Source: Actinomyces ruminis (GTDB taxonomy: Bacteria > Actinomycetota > Actinomycetes > Actinomycetales > Actinomycetaceae). Taken from it: 56,430 bases of DNA. The DNA lies in NCBI RefSeq assembly GCF_002154335.2, contig NZ_MTPX02000026.1, positions 1-56,430 on the forward strand, in the 5' to 3' direction. Position numbers and translations under genes: made by a program. The notes beneath the pieces are model-generated. The model was not told where the DNA came from. It saw only the letters and a program-made list of their open reading frames with translations, and made no database searches. Shown piece after piece: positions 1 through 9,235 of the stretch. Position 1 is the first letter of the stretch. Each line of letters opens with the position of its first letter.

Positions 1-801
1 CGGCCACGTGCGCGAGGAACTGGCGCGGCACCCCGCGCGGGCCGAGCCGGGAGGTGCCCGACGGCGGTGGCGCCCAGATCTCCTCGAGCGGATACAGCAC
101 ACCGGGCACCTCAACCACCGGTGCCGGAGCGGTGACGCCGCCGAGCAGGCCGGGCAGGCGCGTCAGGTCGGGAGTGGCGGACATCGCCACGACGGTCAGG
201 TCCTCGCGCAGGGCGGCGCGGGCATCCAGCAGGAGGGCCAGCAGCAGGTCGGACTCCAGGGAGCGCTCGTGCACCTCGTCCAGGACCACCGCGGCCACAC
301 CGGGCAGCTCCGGGTCGCCCTGCAGGCGGCGCAGCAGCAGCCCGGCGGTGACCACCTCGATGCGGGTGCGGGCCGAGGCGCGGCGCTCCCCGCGCACCGC
401 ATAGCCGACCGTGACGCCGACCTCCTCGCCCAGCAGCGCGGCCAGGCGTCGAGCGGCGGCCCGCGCGGCCACGCGCCGCGGCTGAGTGACGATGACACGC
501 CTCGGGGTGCGCTCGCGGGGTGCCTCGGCGCCGACGGGGCGGGCGACGGCGTCGGCGACCAGTGGCGGCACCAGCGTGGTCTTGCCGGTGCCGGGAGGGG
601 CGGTGACCACAACAGCCGGTGCGTGTGGGGGTCGCCGGGGGAGACGTTGGCGGTGGCCGGTGTGACGTCGGCGTCAGAGGCGGCGTCGGTGCCGGGGCGC
701 TCCCCCAGCAGGAGTGCGCGGAGCCCGGGCATTGCGGCGACGACGGGCAGGTCCGGCGGGTCGGCCAGGAGTCGGGCGACGGGGTCCGCGGTCTGCTTCA
801 C
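1..801 (-). CDS. hrpB: ATP-dependent RNA helicase HrpB, N-terminal part (cut by window edge; frameshifted)
   Basis: DEAH-box helicase of the HrpB family; its physiological substrate is poorly defined. The reverse strand encodes Walker A (PPGTGKTT, near 570), a TQPRR motif near 480, and LDEVHERSLESDLLLALLL (DEVH, motif II, near 260), in the spacing expected for the first RecA-like domain. The C-terminal domains lie left of position 1. The likely start is a GTG at 801; an ATG at 834 is possible. The N-terminal 55 or so residues are in another frame from the Walker A segment, the switch falling in a C/G run near 620-640, probably one missing base. Family call is firm; start is moderate. Confidence 0.8.
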
Positions 802-1291
802 CCGCCCATCATGCCCGCACCGCGTTACCCACATGCCCTCACGCTCGGCCCGCCTATCCACCGCCCACGGGATGGCGGGTACTGGGGCGGGATGCACCCG
901 GGGCGTCCAGATGTGGCGGCGCCCGCCGTCTACTACGCCGGTCGGACGTTAACAACGCTACTTAACGGTCTGCTGTATACCCCAGGAGCCTTCAGCAAAC
1001 CGTTAACAGGCGTTGTTAACCCCGAAGTGGCGTTGCAGACGCTGAAGTGGCGTAGCAGGCGGCCCCGCCTCCGGGCGAGGGGATGCCGGCAACCGCCTCG
1101 GGCGCGGGTATGCCGGCGGCGACTCGGGCACGGCGAACCGGTACGGCATGGGAGGTAAGCAAACTTGACGCGACCGCGGATGTAAAGCATGCTAGTCATG
1201 TCAAGGGTGCTGGACATTGGGTGTCGACTTTGACCGCGCGAGCGTGATGTCAGGCCCAAACGTATGAAAACCGATCCGAACGGAGACCCGC
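802..1291. other. Divergent intergenic region with a phased repeat element
   Basis: No credible gene in 490 bases between the divergent hrpB and the small membrane protein at 1292. It holds the family A element (933-1055). A possible promoter for the 1292 operon is TTGACG near 1165 followed 17 bases later by CATGCT. Confidence 0.5.
933..1055. repeat. Phased inverted word array, family A copy 1
   Basis: Eight-base words sit exactly 20 bases apart: CTACGCCG at 933 and CAACGCTA at 953, then inverted AGGCGTTG at 1008, TGGCGTTG at 1028 and TGGCGTAG at 1048. In the middle, arms 948-975 and 993-1020 (28 bases, 24 complementary) can form a hairpin with a 17-base loop. Homologous copies lie at 15283, 22911 and 34325. 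Confidence 0.75.
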
Positions 1292-1714
1292 ATGAACAGG
1301 TTGACTTTGCAAACGATGAGGACCCGTATGGCAGTGATCTTCGCCGCGGTGTTCCTGGTGGGCGTCGTCATTGCCGGCGCTTTCCCCGCTTCTCGCTCCT
1401 CCTTGCTCGGGATCTTCTTCGGACTGGTCGCAGGTAGTGCGGCGGTGGCAGCGGCCTATGGGCTTGTCCGCCGCCGGGTGCGGCACGGTGCGGGCGGTGC
1501 ACCGTTGTCCATGGAGAGCCCCGCGATGGTTGGTCTATGGACATCCCTGCTCCCGATTGGCATGGGCCTGAGCGTGGTGGCTCAGAGGATTGAGTCGGAT
1601 GCCGGGGGTCTGGTGCTCGGGGCCGCGGCAATCGTGGTGCTTCTTGCCAGCGTCGCCGGCAATGCGACAGTCATTGCCGCCCGGGGCCGGGCGGCCGGAA
1701 AAGGGGAGGCGTGA
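1292..1714 (+). CDS. Small integral membrane protein of the XRE-regulator operon
   Basis: A 140-residue protein with four hydrophobic segments (about residues 13-30, 37-58, 78-97 and 105-127) and Arg-rich loops, so almost certainly a polytopic membrane protein. No catalytic motif is seen. It begins with ATG after GGAGA. It lies 140 bases upstream of a small Cro/C1 regulator and another membrane protein, an arrangement common in Gram-positives where a short XRE protein is paired with DUF2178-like membrane proteins. Function unknown. Confidence 0.65.
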   Translation: MNRLTLQTMRTRMAVIFAAVFLVGVVIAGAFPASRSSLLGIFFGLVAGSAAVAAAYGLVRRRVRHGAGGAPLSMESPAMVGLWTSLLPIGMGLSVVAQRIESDAGGLVLGAAAIVVLLASVAGNATVIAARGRAAGKGEA

Positions 1715-1854
1715 ACCGGCTTTGCCGCGGTAGGGTCGACCGCTCCCGCGGCGGCCGGCCGCGATCCCGGACCACGGTGAGTCCCGTCGTGCGCGATGCC
1801 GTCCACCACCGGGCTCTTCGCTACCATCGTGCTGGAGCTATAGAGGAGTTAACG

Positions 1855-2043
1855 ATGGAGAACGACGTGCGCGCCCTGCGTGAGGCCAAGGGTCTCACCC
1901 AGGCGCAGTTGGGCGAGGCCGTCGGCGTGTCCCGCCAGTCCATCAACTCCATTGAGAAGGGCCGCTACGACCCGTCCCTGCCGCTGGCCATTGCCATCGC
2001 CCGCTACTTCGGCAAAACAGTCGAGGAGATCTTCCATGCCTGA
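1855..2043 (+). CDS. XRE-family (Cro/C1) helix-turn-helix regulator, short form
   Basis: A 62-residue protein that is essentially one HTH_3 domain: VRALREAKGLTQAQLGEAVG, then SRQSINSIEKGRYDPSLPLA, the classic helix-turn-helix and recognition helix, ending in FGKTVEEIF. This matches the YozG-like family of 60-70 residue regulators. The ATG is preceded by GAGGAG at 1843-1848. Its last codons overlap the start of the next gene by 8 bases, so the two are probably translationally coupled. It probably represses its own operon; no operator was identified. Confidence 0.88.
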   Translation: MENDVRALREAKGLTQAQLGEAVGVSRQSINSIEKGRYDPSLPLAIAIARYFGKTVEEIFHA

Positions 2044-2572
2044 CCTGCCCGACGACGCCAGCACGCCCGCCGCCGACACCCCCGACGACCGCAATACGCC
2101 GAAAGGCGATGACGCACGCACCCCCGCGGCGAGTAACCCGCAGCCGGCCAAGGCAGCCCGTCGACGTAAGGTGCGGATGCTCGCCATGGCCTGCTCCGCC
2201 GTTCTGCTGATAATCCTCACGTTCGCTTGGCTGCGCGATCCCGAGCACCGTGAGGCGGAGCCTCTGAGCGGCTACGTAACCGGTGTGACTATGGCGATCT
2301 GCGCCTTCTGGCTGATCGGCTGGTGGGTGCGGCGGCGTGGCGGCAGCTCCTACTCACGCGCGCTCGACGGCACCCAGGACGAGCGCGACGAGCTCATCTG
2401 GAAGTCGGCCTGGGCGTTGACCGGCAAGGTGGACTGGATCTTGGTCCTGGGCGCGGTGATCGTCGCATTATTCGGTGTTGAGCTGGAGCTGGGCACGGCC
2501 GCCATCATCGCCTTGTGGGTCAACATCATCGCCCTGTACGGCTCGCGTTTCTACTTCGAGCGCACCATGTAG
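2036..2572 (+). CDS. Membrane protein coupled to the XRE regulator (DUF2178-like)
   Basis: A 178-residue protein with an acidic, Pro/Ala-rich cytoplasmic tail (residues 1-40), then paired hydrophobic segments near 50-64 and 78-95, a charged DERDEL-containing loop, and another hydrophobic pair near 130-168. The start ATG overlaps the end of the XRE gene. The pattern TQDERDELIWKSA between two pairs of transmembrane helices is typical of the membrane partners of YozG-like regulators. Precise role unknown. Confidence 0.7.
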   Translation: MPDLPDDASTPAADTPDDRNTPKGDDARTPAASNPQPAKAARRRKVRMLAMACSAVLLIILTFAWLRDPEHREAEPLSGYVTGVTMAICAFWLIGWWVRRRGGSSYSRALDGTQDERDELIWKSAWALTGKVDWILVLGAVIVALFGVELELGTAAIIALWVNIIALYGSRFYFERTM

Positions 2573-2704
2573 CGGCGAACGCCGGTTCGCCCGGCGCACC
2601 TGTGGCACGGTTTCATCCTCGGGGCGGAGCCTGATGCCAGGCGGGCCGGGTAGGCTCTCCAGTTGGACGAGCAAGACGCACGCGACAAGCAAGAGGGAGC
2701 ACCC

Positions 2705-3519
2705 GTGGCCACACAGCCCGCAGCCGGAGTATGGGACGAAGACCCCGATGGCGCCTCGATCGTCCTGGCCACCGGTCGGCAGCGCCACGATCTGCTGGTG
2801 GTTGCCGAGCCCGCACTGTTGACCGAACTCGACGAGACCTGGGGGCGCCCGAACTCCCGCGTGCGCCTGTCCTTCCTGCCCGGTGTCTCCGCCCCCGCGG
2901 GCCCCGGCCAGGAGGACGCCCTGTACTCCTACGACCGCGGCGGTCGCGGCGTGCTGGTGGCCCGCGGCCACACCAGTCTTTTCGAGGGCAAGCCCGCCCG
3001 CCGCACCACCGGGCTGGCCCGCATCGCCCCCGGCGCCGGCGTGCGCGCCGCCCTGCTGGTCGGCCGCGCGGCGAGCCTCGCGGCTCCGCCCCGGGCGACT
3101 TCCTCGCCGTCGGCGACCACCTGAACCTGACCGGCTCCCCGCTCTTCCCCGCCACCGCCCCGCTGGACGCGGCCTGGGACGCGGAATTGACGGCCGCCGT
3201 CGCCGAGCTCGACGGCGTGCGCGCCCCCGGCGTCGTCGCCCTCACCCCCGGCCCGGTGCGTCCGAGCCCCACCGAGGCGGGAGTGCTGGCGGCACTGGGC
3301 GCCGACGTCGTCGTCAATGACATGGTCGCCGAGGCCATGGCCCTGGCCTCACGCGGCGTGCGCGTGGCCGGGCTGGCCTACATCGACGCCACCGCCGACA
3401 CGGCGCGCCGCACCCCGGGACGTCGCGCTGCCGCGCCGAGCGCCAGCGCCGCCTTCCAGCAGGCACCCGCCCCCGACGTCGTCCTCGCCGCGGCGGAGAA
3501 GCTGCTGGCCTGTCTGTAA
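2705..3519 (+). CDS. Divergent purine-nucleoside-phosphorylase-like protein (frameshifted)
   Basis: About 271 residues once one base is restored near 3080, the usual size of trimeric PNP. GDFLAVGDHLNLTG closely matches the PNP core GD..L..DH.NL.G, and FEG matches the YEG segment. The canonical NAAGG, MSTVPE and substrate Asn motifs are not recognisable: GRAAS, NDMVAE and YIDA occupy those places. It is therefore a PNP-fold protein whose activity and substrate are uncertain. GTG start after AAGAGGGAG. The frameshift is at GCGGCTCC, where GCGGGCTCC would restore the frame. Confidence 0.6.
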
Positions 3520-3560
3520 ACGACAGTAGTGATACGTGAGACAAATGGGTGAACAGCCCC

Positions 3561-4316
3561 ATGGCAGGAAATAGTCTCTGCTCTGTGAAACCCTTCCTCA
3601 TGCTGGCCGCCCGGGCCGACGACGAGCCGGCCGACGCCGAATACGAGGCCTTCCTGCTGCGCACCGGACTCGACGAGTCCTCCCTGATCCGCCACCGCCT
3701 CGAGGCCGAACCCATGCCGGAGATCGACCTGGCGGACTGGTCCGGCATCATCGTCGGCGGCTCCCCCTTCAACGTCTCCACCCCGCAAGCGCGCAAGAGC
3801 CCGGTGCAACTGCGCGTCGAGGCCGAGTTGGACGAGCTGGTCACCCGTCTCCTGGACGCGGACTTCCCCTTCCTGGGGGCCTGCTACGGGCTGGGCCTGC
3901 TCACCCGCAACCAGGGCGGCGTCGTAGACGGCACCTACAAGGAGGAGGTCTCCTACCCGCAGGTGGAACTGACCGAGGCCGGGAGCGAGGACCCCCTGCT
4001 GGAGGGTGTTCCGGCGGCATTCCCCGCCTTCGTGGCCCACACCGATGCCGTCACCGTTCCGCCCGCCGACGGGGTCGTGCTGGCCGGCTCGGCGTCCTGC
4101 CCCGTGCAGCTGCTGCGGATGCGCACCAACCTGTACGCCACCCAGTTCCACCCCGAGCTGGACGGCAACTACCTGGCTCACCGCCTGTCCTTCTACGCCG
4201 GCCACGGCTACTTCGACGACGATCACCTGTCCGAGGTCCAGGAGGACGTGCGCCGCCAGGACGTGTCCGACTCCTGGAAGGTGCTGTCCAACTTCGTGGC
4301 GCGCTATTCCCGCTGA
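3561..4316 (+). CDS. GMP-synthase-like class I glutamine amidotransferase
   Basis: A 251-residue stand-alone GATase domain. The nucleophile elbow FLGACYG (Cys 108) and QFHPELD (His 197) are both present, so glutamine hydrolysis is expected. The acceptor cannot be read from sequence. The start is uncertain: ATG 3561 was chosen; GTG 3585 (VKPFLML) is the position that aligns with the start of the paralogue at 6796. That paralogue, 1.7 kb away on the other strand, has lost both catalytic residues. Confidence 0.8.
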   Translation: MAGNSLCSVKPFLMLAARADDEPADAEYEAFLLRTGLDESSLIRHRLEAEPMPEIDLADWSGIIVGGSPFNVSTPQARKSPVQLRVEAELDELVTRLLDADFPFLGACYGLGLLTRNQGGVVDGTYKEEVSYPQVELTEAGSEDPLLEGVPAAFPAFVAHTDAVTVPPADGVVLAGSASCPVQLLRMRTNLYATQFHPELDGNYLAHRLSFYAGHGYFDDDHLSEVQEDVRRQDVSDSWKVLSNFVARYSR

Positions 4317-4482
4317 GGGGCGCCGTTCGGCCGGGGCGTAACCGGCGCTCGCGGGTGTTCCGAGACGTGGACACCGGCTGTGGCGCGGTGACAGGATGAA
4401 GCGATACCCGTGGGTGGACGCTCACGGATTCCCGAGTGCGAGGAGGCATCACCCGCCTTCGAGCACGGAAGAAGGTTTAATC

Positions 4483-5168
4483 ATGTCCCGCATCGTCATT
4501 ATCGGCGGCCACGGCAAGGTCGCCCTCCTGTTGGCCCCGCTCCTGGTGGAGCGCGGCGACGACGTCGTCTCCCTTATCCGTGACCCGGCGCAGGCCGAGG
4601 ACGTCGAGGCCACCGGGGCCACCCCGTTGGTCGTCTCCGTCGAGGACGCCAGCCAGCAGGAGCTCGCCGCCGCCTTCGACGGAGCCGACGCCGTGGTCTG
4701 GTCCGCCGGTGCCGGCGGCAAGGGCGGCCCCGAGCGCACCGAGGCTGTTGACCGTGAGGCCGCCATCCGCTCCATGGAGGCCGCCAAGGCGCCTCCGTGG
4801 CTCGCTATGTGATGGTCTCCTTCGCCGGTTCCCACGGCCAGGACCCGGTTCCGGCCGACCACCCGTTGCGCACCTACGCCATGGCCAAGCTGGCCGCCGA
4901 CCGCCACCTGGTCGCCTCCGGGTTGGACTGGACGATCCTCGGGCCCGGGCTACTGACACTCGACGAGCCGACCGGGCGCATCGACGTCGGCCGCTTCGAC
5001 GGCGACGTGCAGGCCCCGACCTCGCGGGCGAATGTGGCCGCGGTGGTCGCCGCGGTGCTGGCCGATCCCGCCACCGTCGGGAAGGTGATCCCCTTCCGCG
5101 ACGGCGAGACGCCTATTGCGGAGGCGATTGCGGACGTGCCGGCGCAGTACGCCGACCTGGATAGCTGA
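4483..5168 (+). CDS. NAD(P)-binding NmrA/SDR-like protein (frameshifted)
   Basis: An atypical short-chain-dehydrogenase/NAD(P)H-binding domain protein of about 228 residues. The N-terminal Rossmann motif is IVIIGGHGKVA, followed by ADAVVWSAGAGGKGGPE, and downstream DWTILGPGLLTLDEPTGRI, typical of the NAD(P)-bd_dom family. The frame breaks near 4792: GCGCCTCC needs one more G to read KAASVARYVMVSF. ATG after GAAGAAGG. It probably binds NAD(P)H; enzymatic role unknown. Confidence 0.75.
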
Positions 5169-5188
5169 GCCGACCGAGCCGCCGCAGT

Positions 5189-6011
5189 TCAGCCGATGAG
5201 TCGGTCGGTCAGTGGGGCGAGGAACTCGCTGGTGCCGCCTTCCACACGCACCGAAGCCAGTTGGTCCGCCGCCGTCGGGCCCCGGTTGATGACCACCAGT
5301 TCGGCGCCGCTGGCCAGGGCCTGCCGCACGATCCACAGGCCCGTCAGTACCGCCAGGCTGGAGCCCGCCACCAGCACGACGTCGCAGTGGCCGGCCGCCC
5401 GCATGGCCTCATCCATGGCCGGCGGCAGGCCTTCACCGAAGAAGACGATGTCCGGCTTGAGCAGGCCGCCGCACTCCTCGCACATGACCGGAGTGAAGTC
5501 GCATGCCTCGGCCGCGGCGCGGTCGGCCTCCGGGGTGATGGACACGCGGGCCGGGTCGGTTTCGCGCGGGCAGTCGGGGTTCAGCGCGGTCAGGCGCTCA
5601 TCCAGGTCTGCGCGGGAGGTCATGCGCCCGCAGCTCAGACACACCACCCGGTCGTAGGCGCCGTGCAGCTCCCACACGGTGCGCTGTCCGGCGCGGGAGT
5701 GGAGCCGGTCGACGTTCTGCGTGGCCACGCCGGTCAGCAGTCCGGCCTCCTCCAGCCGGGCCAGCGCCACATGCCCCGCGTCGGCCGCAGCGGTTCCAGT
5801 AGACGCCAGGTGGCGTGGTTGCGGGCCCACACCCACCGGTACCACACCGGGTCGGTGACGAACTGCTGGAAGTCCACCGGCTCGATCGGCGTGGTGCCCA
5901 CGCCCGGTAGTCGGGGATGCCGGAGTCGGTGGAGATGCCGGCGCCGGTGACGGCGAGGGTGCGGCGGCCGGCCATTACCTCAGCGACGGTTTCGATTGCT
6001 GACTGCGTCAC
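5189..6011 (-). CDS. Sirtuin, NAD-dependent protein deacylase (two frameshifts)
   Basis: Sir2-family enzyme of about 275 residues removing acyl groups from lysine at the cost of NAD. Visible motifs are the NAD-binding TGAGISTDSGIPDYR, TQNVDRLH, catalytic His in ELHGAYDRVVC, the zinc-ligand pairs CLSC and CEEC, then LKPDIVFFGE and VAGSSLAV. The reading frame changes near 5905 and again near 5825; restoring missing bases joins the three parts, and the middle frame reads EPVDFQQFVTDPVWYRWVWA, as in other actinobacterial sirtuins. GTG start at 6011. Converges with the NAD(P)-binding gene. Confidence 0.82.
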
Positions 6012-6055
6012 GGGTGGTCACGACCGATCCTTGAGTTGGAGTTGGTTTGGGTTGG

Positions 6056-6796
6056 TTACTCCTCGCGGCCGAAATGGCTCACGAAGTTGCGGATTACCCG
6101 GCCGGCCATGTGCTCCTGCGAGCTGCGGGCCTCCGCCAGGATGTTGTCTACCAGGCCCGGGTCGCCGTAGCCGGCGTCGGAGTAGACCGAGACGCGCTGG
6201 GCGAAGCGTTCGGCGTCGAGCTCCGGGTTGAACTGGGTGCCGTAGACAGCCTTGCCGACCCGGATCATCTGCACCGGGCAGTCCGCCGAGCTGGCCAGCA
6301 GGGTGGCGTGCTCGGGCACGTCGACGGCGCCCTCGTGGTGGCCGACAAAGGCGCTGAAGGTCTGCGGCATCCCCGCCAGCAGCGGGTCCTCGCGGCCCGC
6401 GGCGGTCAGGTACACGTCCGCGGTGCCCAGTGACTCACCGAACTCGCGAGAGGTGGGGGTGCCCAGGTAACCGGCGAGCACCTCCAGGCCGAAGCCGGTG
6501 GCGAGTACGGGCACGCCCTCCTTCAGGGCCAGGGCCAGCAACTCGCGCACCTGCTCCTCCACGCGCAGCTGGGTGCGGGTCTTGGCTGATTCCGGTGTGG
6601 AGATGTCGTAGGGGCTGCCGCCGATGAAGACGCCGGAGACGTCCGTGGCGTCGAAAGAGCCGGACAGGTCGATCTCCTCCAGCAGGATGTGCTGGAGGTA
6701 CTCCGGCTGTAGCCCACCCTGGGTGAGGAAGGAGTCGTACTCGCTCTGCGCGGCTTCCAACTCAGGACGCGTCGAGACCATGATGAAGGGCTTCAC
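6056..6796 (-). CDS. Catalytically dead paralogue of the class I glutamine amidotransferase
   Basis: Clearly homologous to the gene at 3561: both share GGSP, a STPxxxK(S/T) segment, ADCPVQ/ASCPVQ, PELD and a similar C-terminal tail. The nucleophile elbow LGACYG has become LATGFG (Gly 101 for Cys), and QFHPELD has become QFNPELD (Asn 190 for His). Glutamine hydrolysis is therefore not expected. The rest of the fold and its ORF are intact, so it may be a binding or regulatory protein. Start GTG 6796 was chosen to match its paralogue; the open frame extends to GTG 6898, overlapping the upstream gene. Confidence 0.75.
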   Translation of the reverse strand: MKPFIMVSTRPELEAAQSEYDSFLTQGGLQPEYLQHILLEEIDLSGSFDATDVSGVFIGGSPYDISTPESAKTRTQLRVEEQVRELLALALKEGVPVLATGFGLEVLAGYLGTPTSREFGESLGTADVYLTAAGREDPLLAGMPQTFSAFVGHHEGAVDVPEHATLLASSADCPVQMIRVGKAVYGTQFNPELDAERFAQRVSVYSDAGYGDPGLVDNILAEARSSQEHMAGRVIRNFVSHFGREE

Positions 6797-6864
6797 GCGA
6801 TTACCATACGGGGTTTTGCAACTGCTGGGCGCGGCCTGGTCGGATGTGACCGCGCAGCCTCCGC

Positions 6865-7227
6865 TCAGGTTGTCTGTGTTATCAGCCACCACAGCCACAG
6901 CCAGCCGACGGTGGTGGCGGCGCCGACGACGATTGCGAACCAGGCCTGACCGTGGCCGGTGTCGTAACTGGCGCGCAGGCGCCGCAACGCGACGTAGCCC
7001 AGGATGAGCGCGGCCAGGCCCAGGCCGGGGATGGGGCTGAGGACGGCGCAGACCAGGGCGGCGACGGCGGTAGGTTCGGTGCGCTGACGCGGGGCCTGGT
7101 AGCCGGGGCCGGCGAAGACCTCGCGTGGGTCGAGTTGCTCGGTGCCCGGGAACACGAAGCCGGGCGGCACGATCCGGGTGGGGTCGACGACGTCGGGCGG
7201 CTCGGGCTCATGACGCCATCGTGCCAC
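6865..7227 (-). CDS. DUF4190-like small membrane protein
   Basis: A 120-residue protein with a Pro-rich cytoplasmic N-terminus (residues 1-48) and two hydrophobic helices, about 52-77 (AVAALVCAVLSPIPGLGLAA) and 92-116. This is the layout of actinobacterial DUF4190 proteins, in which the first helix ends in LGYVALRRLR. GTG start. Function unknown. It lies directly upstream of the dead amidotransferase and may be co-transcribed with it. Confidence 0.6.
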   Translation of the reverse strand: MARWRHEPEPPDVVDPTRIVPPGFVFPGTEQLDPREVFAGPGYQAPRQRTEPTAVAALVCAVLSPIPGLGLAALILGYVALRRLRASYDTGHGQAWFAIVVGAATTVGWLWLWWLITQTT

Positions 7228-7287
7228 GGACCAGCGGGAGCGGCGCCAGGTTGCTCAGGTCTCGCCGTCAGGGCGCGCCCGATCCGG

Positions 7288-7926
7288 TCAGTCCTCAGCC
7301 TTCTCGGTGGCGGCCGCCGTCTCTTCGGCGGGGGTGACCGCGACGCAGCCGGCAGGGGCGGAGATGGTTTGACCGGACTTGAGCTGGCCGATCTCCTCGG
7401 TGGACAGGATGCCGGTGGAGTACTGGCTGCCCAGCACCACGCTGACGGTGGGGTCGTCGGCCTCCTGCGTCTCATCGAGCTGCACGATCACGGAGCCGGT
7501 GAATACCTGCTTGAGCGTGTAGGCGTTGGTCAGGCCGGCGGGGGAGGTGGTCAGTTGCACCTCGCCGGAGTAGTCCCCCATGGGCCAGTCGGCCGTGTTA
7601 TTCACGGTCAGGCCGGCGTCCCCCAGGGTGTCGGCGACGCCGCCGGCCAGGCCGGTGGTGTCGGTGCCGTTGTAGACATTGACGGGGATCGAGGTGATGT
7701 CCACGGTGGTGGCGTCCGTCGGCGGGCAGGGCTGCACCGAGGACTCGTTGTTGTTCTCTGCGCTGGAGAAGCCCGGATCGTAGATGGCCGGCAGCAAGCC
7801 GCTCCAGACCATGAGGCATACGACGGTCAACACGGCCATCACCGCCAGCACACCGCCGATCACGATCGTCTGCCGGTGCTTGAGACGGCGCCGATACTCG
7901 GCGTAGGGGTCGGCGGAAGTGCTCAC
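7288..7926 (-). CDS. LytR_C-domain membrane-anchored protein
   Basis: A 212-residue protein with a short cytoplasmic N-terminus, one transmembrane helix (about residues 20-45) and an extracytoplasmic domain. VNVYNGTDTTGLAGGVADTL is the hallmark of the LytR/CpsA/Psr C-terminal domain (PF13399), here without the catalytic LCP domain. Such proteins are tied to cell-envelope assembly in actinobacteria. GTG start after GAGGGG. It is the first gene of a minus-strand run ending at 6056. Confidence 0.75.
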   Translation of the reverse strand: MSTSADPYAEYRRRLKHRQTIVIGGVLAVMAVLTVVCLMVWSGLLPAIYDPGFSSAENNNESSVQPCPPTDATTVDITSIPVNVYNGTDTTGLAGGVADTLGDAGLTVNNTADWPMGDYSGEVQLTTSPAGLTNAYTLKQVFTGSVIVQLDETQEADDPTVSVVLGSQYSTGILSTEEIGQLKSGQTISAPAGCVAVTPAEETAAATEKAED

Positions 7927-8150
7927 CCCCTCAGGGTAGTGGACGGCCTCGCTCCGCGGGGTGTCAGCCAGGCCCGGGATGCCATGGGAACGCGATGACG
8001 CCTCGAGTTCGCCGGTTCTAGAGACTGAGCGGCGCGAGCGAGGCCAGTGAATGACCCCACATGGGGGCACTGTGCCCAGACATACGCGGTAGTGTCGTTT
8101 TGGTAAACGCCGACGCAGGTTTGCTCCGAGCAGGGTAGAGGTAGGAACTG

Positions 8151-8590
8151 ATGACTGAATGGTCCTTCGAAGCGCAGATGCAGGCTATTGAGGCGCTGTC
8201 CGACGCATGCGTCCGGTGGATGCGCTCCGCTCATGTGGAGGAGATGTCCATCGAGGTCCAGGCCGTAGGTGCCCGCGCCGGCGTGCGCAGCCGTGCACTG
8301 CGCTCTTCCGGCTGATGCGCCGGGGCGGCTGGGAGGACAACATCGTGCCCCGCGAGGTCGTGGAGCCCGCCGTCAAGGTGCGCATCGCCATGGCCCGGCC
8401 CGGCGGCGGTGCCTGGACCAGGGGCGTTTTCACCATGAACAAGCAGGACTACCAGCTCATCTCCGACTTCGATTACGACCACGAGCCCGTCCTCAACCCG
8501 CCCTACACGGCAGAGGACGTCGCCCAGGAGTTGGAACTATTCCCGCGCGACCCCAAGGCGACCCCGGACTGGATGAAGCAGAGCCAGTGA
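8151..8590 (+). CDS. Small cytosolic protein, possibly immunity-type (frameshifted)
   Basis: About 146 residues after one base is restored between 8290 and 8312. The first part reads MTEWSFEAQMQAIEALSDA; the second has MRRGGWEDNIVP and ends in LELFPRDPKATPDWM. The acidic helical start and the FPRxxxxxPDWM tail recall YezG/DUF600-like immunity proteins, but this resemblance is weak and unproven. ATG after GTAGGAA. Its stop overlaps the start of the membrane protein downstream by 4 bases. Confidence 0.5.
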
Positions 8591-9171
8591 GTACCCCATA
8601 CCCTGACTATCCCGGTTCTCTGCAGTTTCCCCAGCAGCAGGCCTCGTTGCCGCCAGTGCCGGGGCAGCCCGTGCATGGCGGCCCACACTCGGCACCCCAG
8701 GCGCCGTACCCGGTTCCGTCCGGGATGCCGCAGCGGCCTCCGAACCAGCCCTACAACGGGCTGTATCTATACAGCCAATTGGTGCGGTCTCGCCCCACGG
8801 GCGCCCATGTCTGGTACCTGGGGCTACTCGCACTCGTCGTTCCCTACGTCGGTTCTGTGGTGGCATCCGTCACGATGATCGTCGTCGGCTTGAGATGCCG
8901 CAGGGGACCCGAGCCCGCCCGAAGCAACGGCACCGCTGCGGCGTGCTGGGGAATTAACTACCTGCTTACCACTATTGTCTTAATAGGCGGTTTTCTGGTC
9001 TACGAATTCACCTTCATGCCCGAAGGCACAAAAGGCGTTCTGCCATGGGGGCTGCCCATCATTATATGGATGCTTGTCTCCCTGTTCCACGTGATCATCT
9101 GTATCGCCTTCGGCGTCCGGGCGAGCCGCGGCAGGGTCGCCCCCTTCCGCGGCATCCCCTTCATCAAATGA
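8587..9171 (+). CDS. Pro-rich membrane protein coupled to 8151
   Basis: A 194-residue protein. Residues 1-60 are rich in Pro, Gln and Gly, suggesting a disordered cytoplasmic tail. Then come hydrophobic segments near 76-100, 115-135 and 147-170, with an Arg-rich loop between the first two. This looks like the DUF4870/TM2-like membrane proteins of actinobacteria. The GTG start overlaps the previous stop codon (GTGA), showing translational coupling. No enzyme motif is visible. Confidence 0.6.
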   Translation: MSTPYPDYPGSLQFPQQQASLPPVPGQPVHGGPHSAPQAPYPVPSGMPQRPPNQPYNGLYLYSQLVRSRPTGAHVWYLGLLALVVPYVGSVVASVTMIVVGLRCRRGPEPARSNGTAAACWGINYLLTTIVLIGGFLVYEFTFMPEGTKGVLPWGLPIIIWMLVSLFHVIICIAFGVRASRGRVAPFRGIPFIK

Positions 9172-9235
9172 CTTCCTGCACCGAGCCGTAAGAGTCCGGC
9201 GGAATGTGGCAAGCCCCCCGTATTCGATTGCCCCA

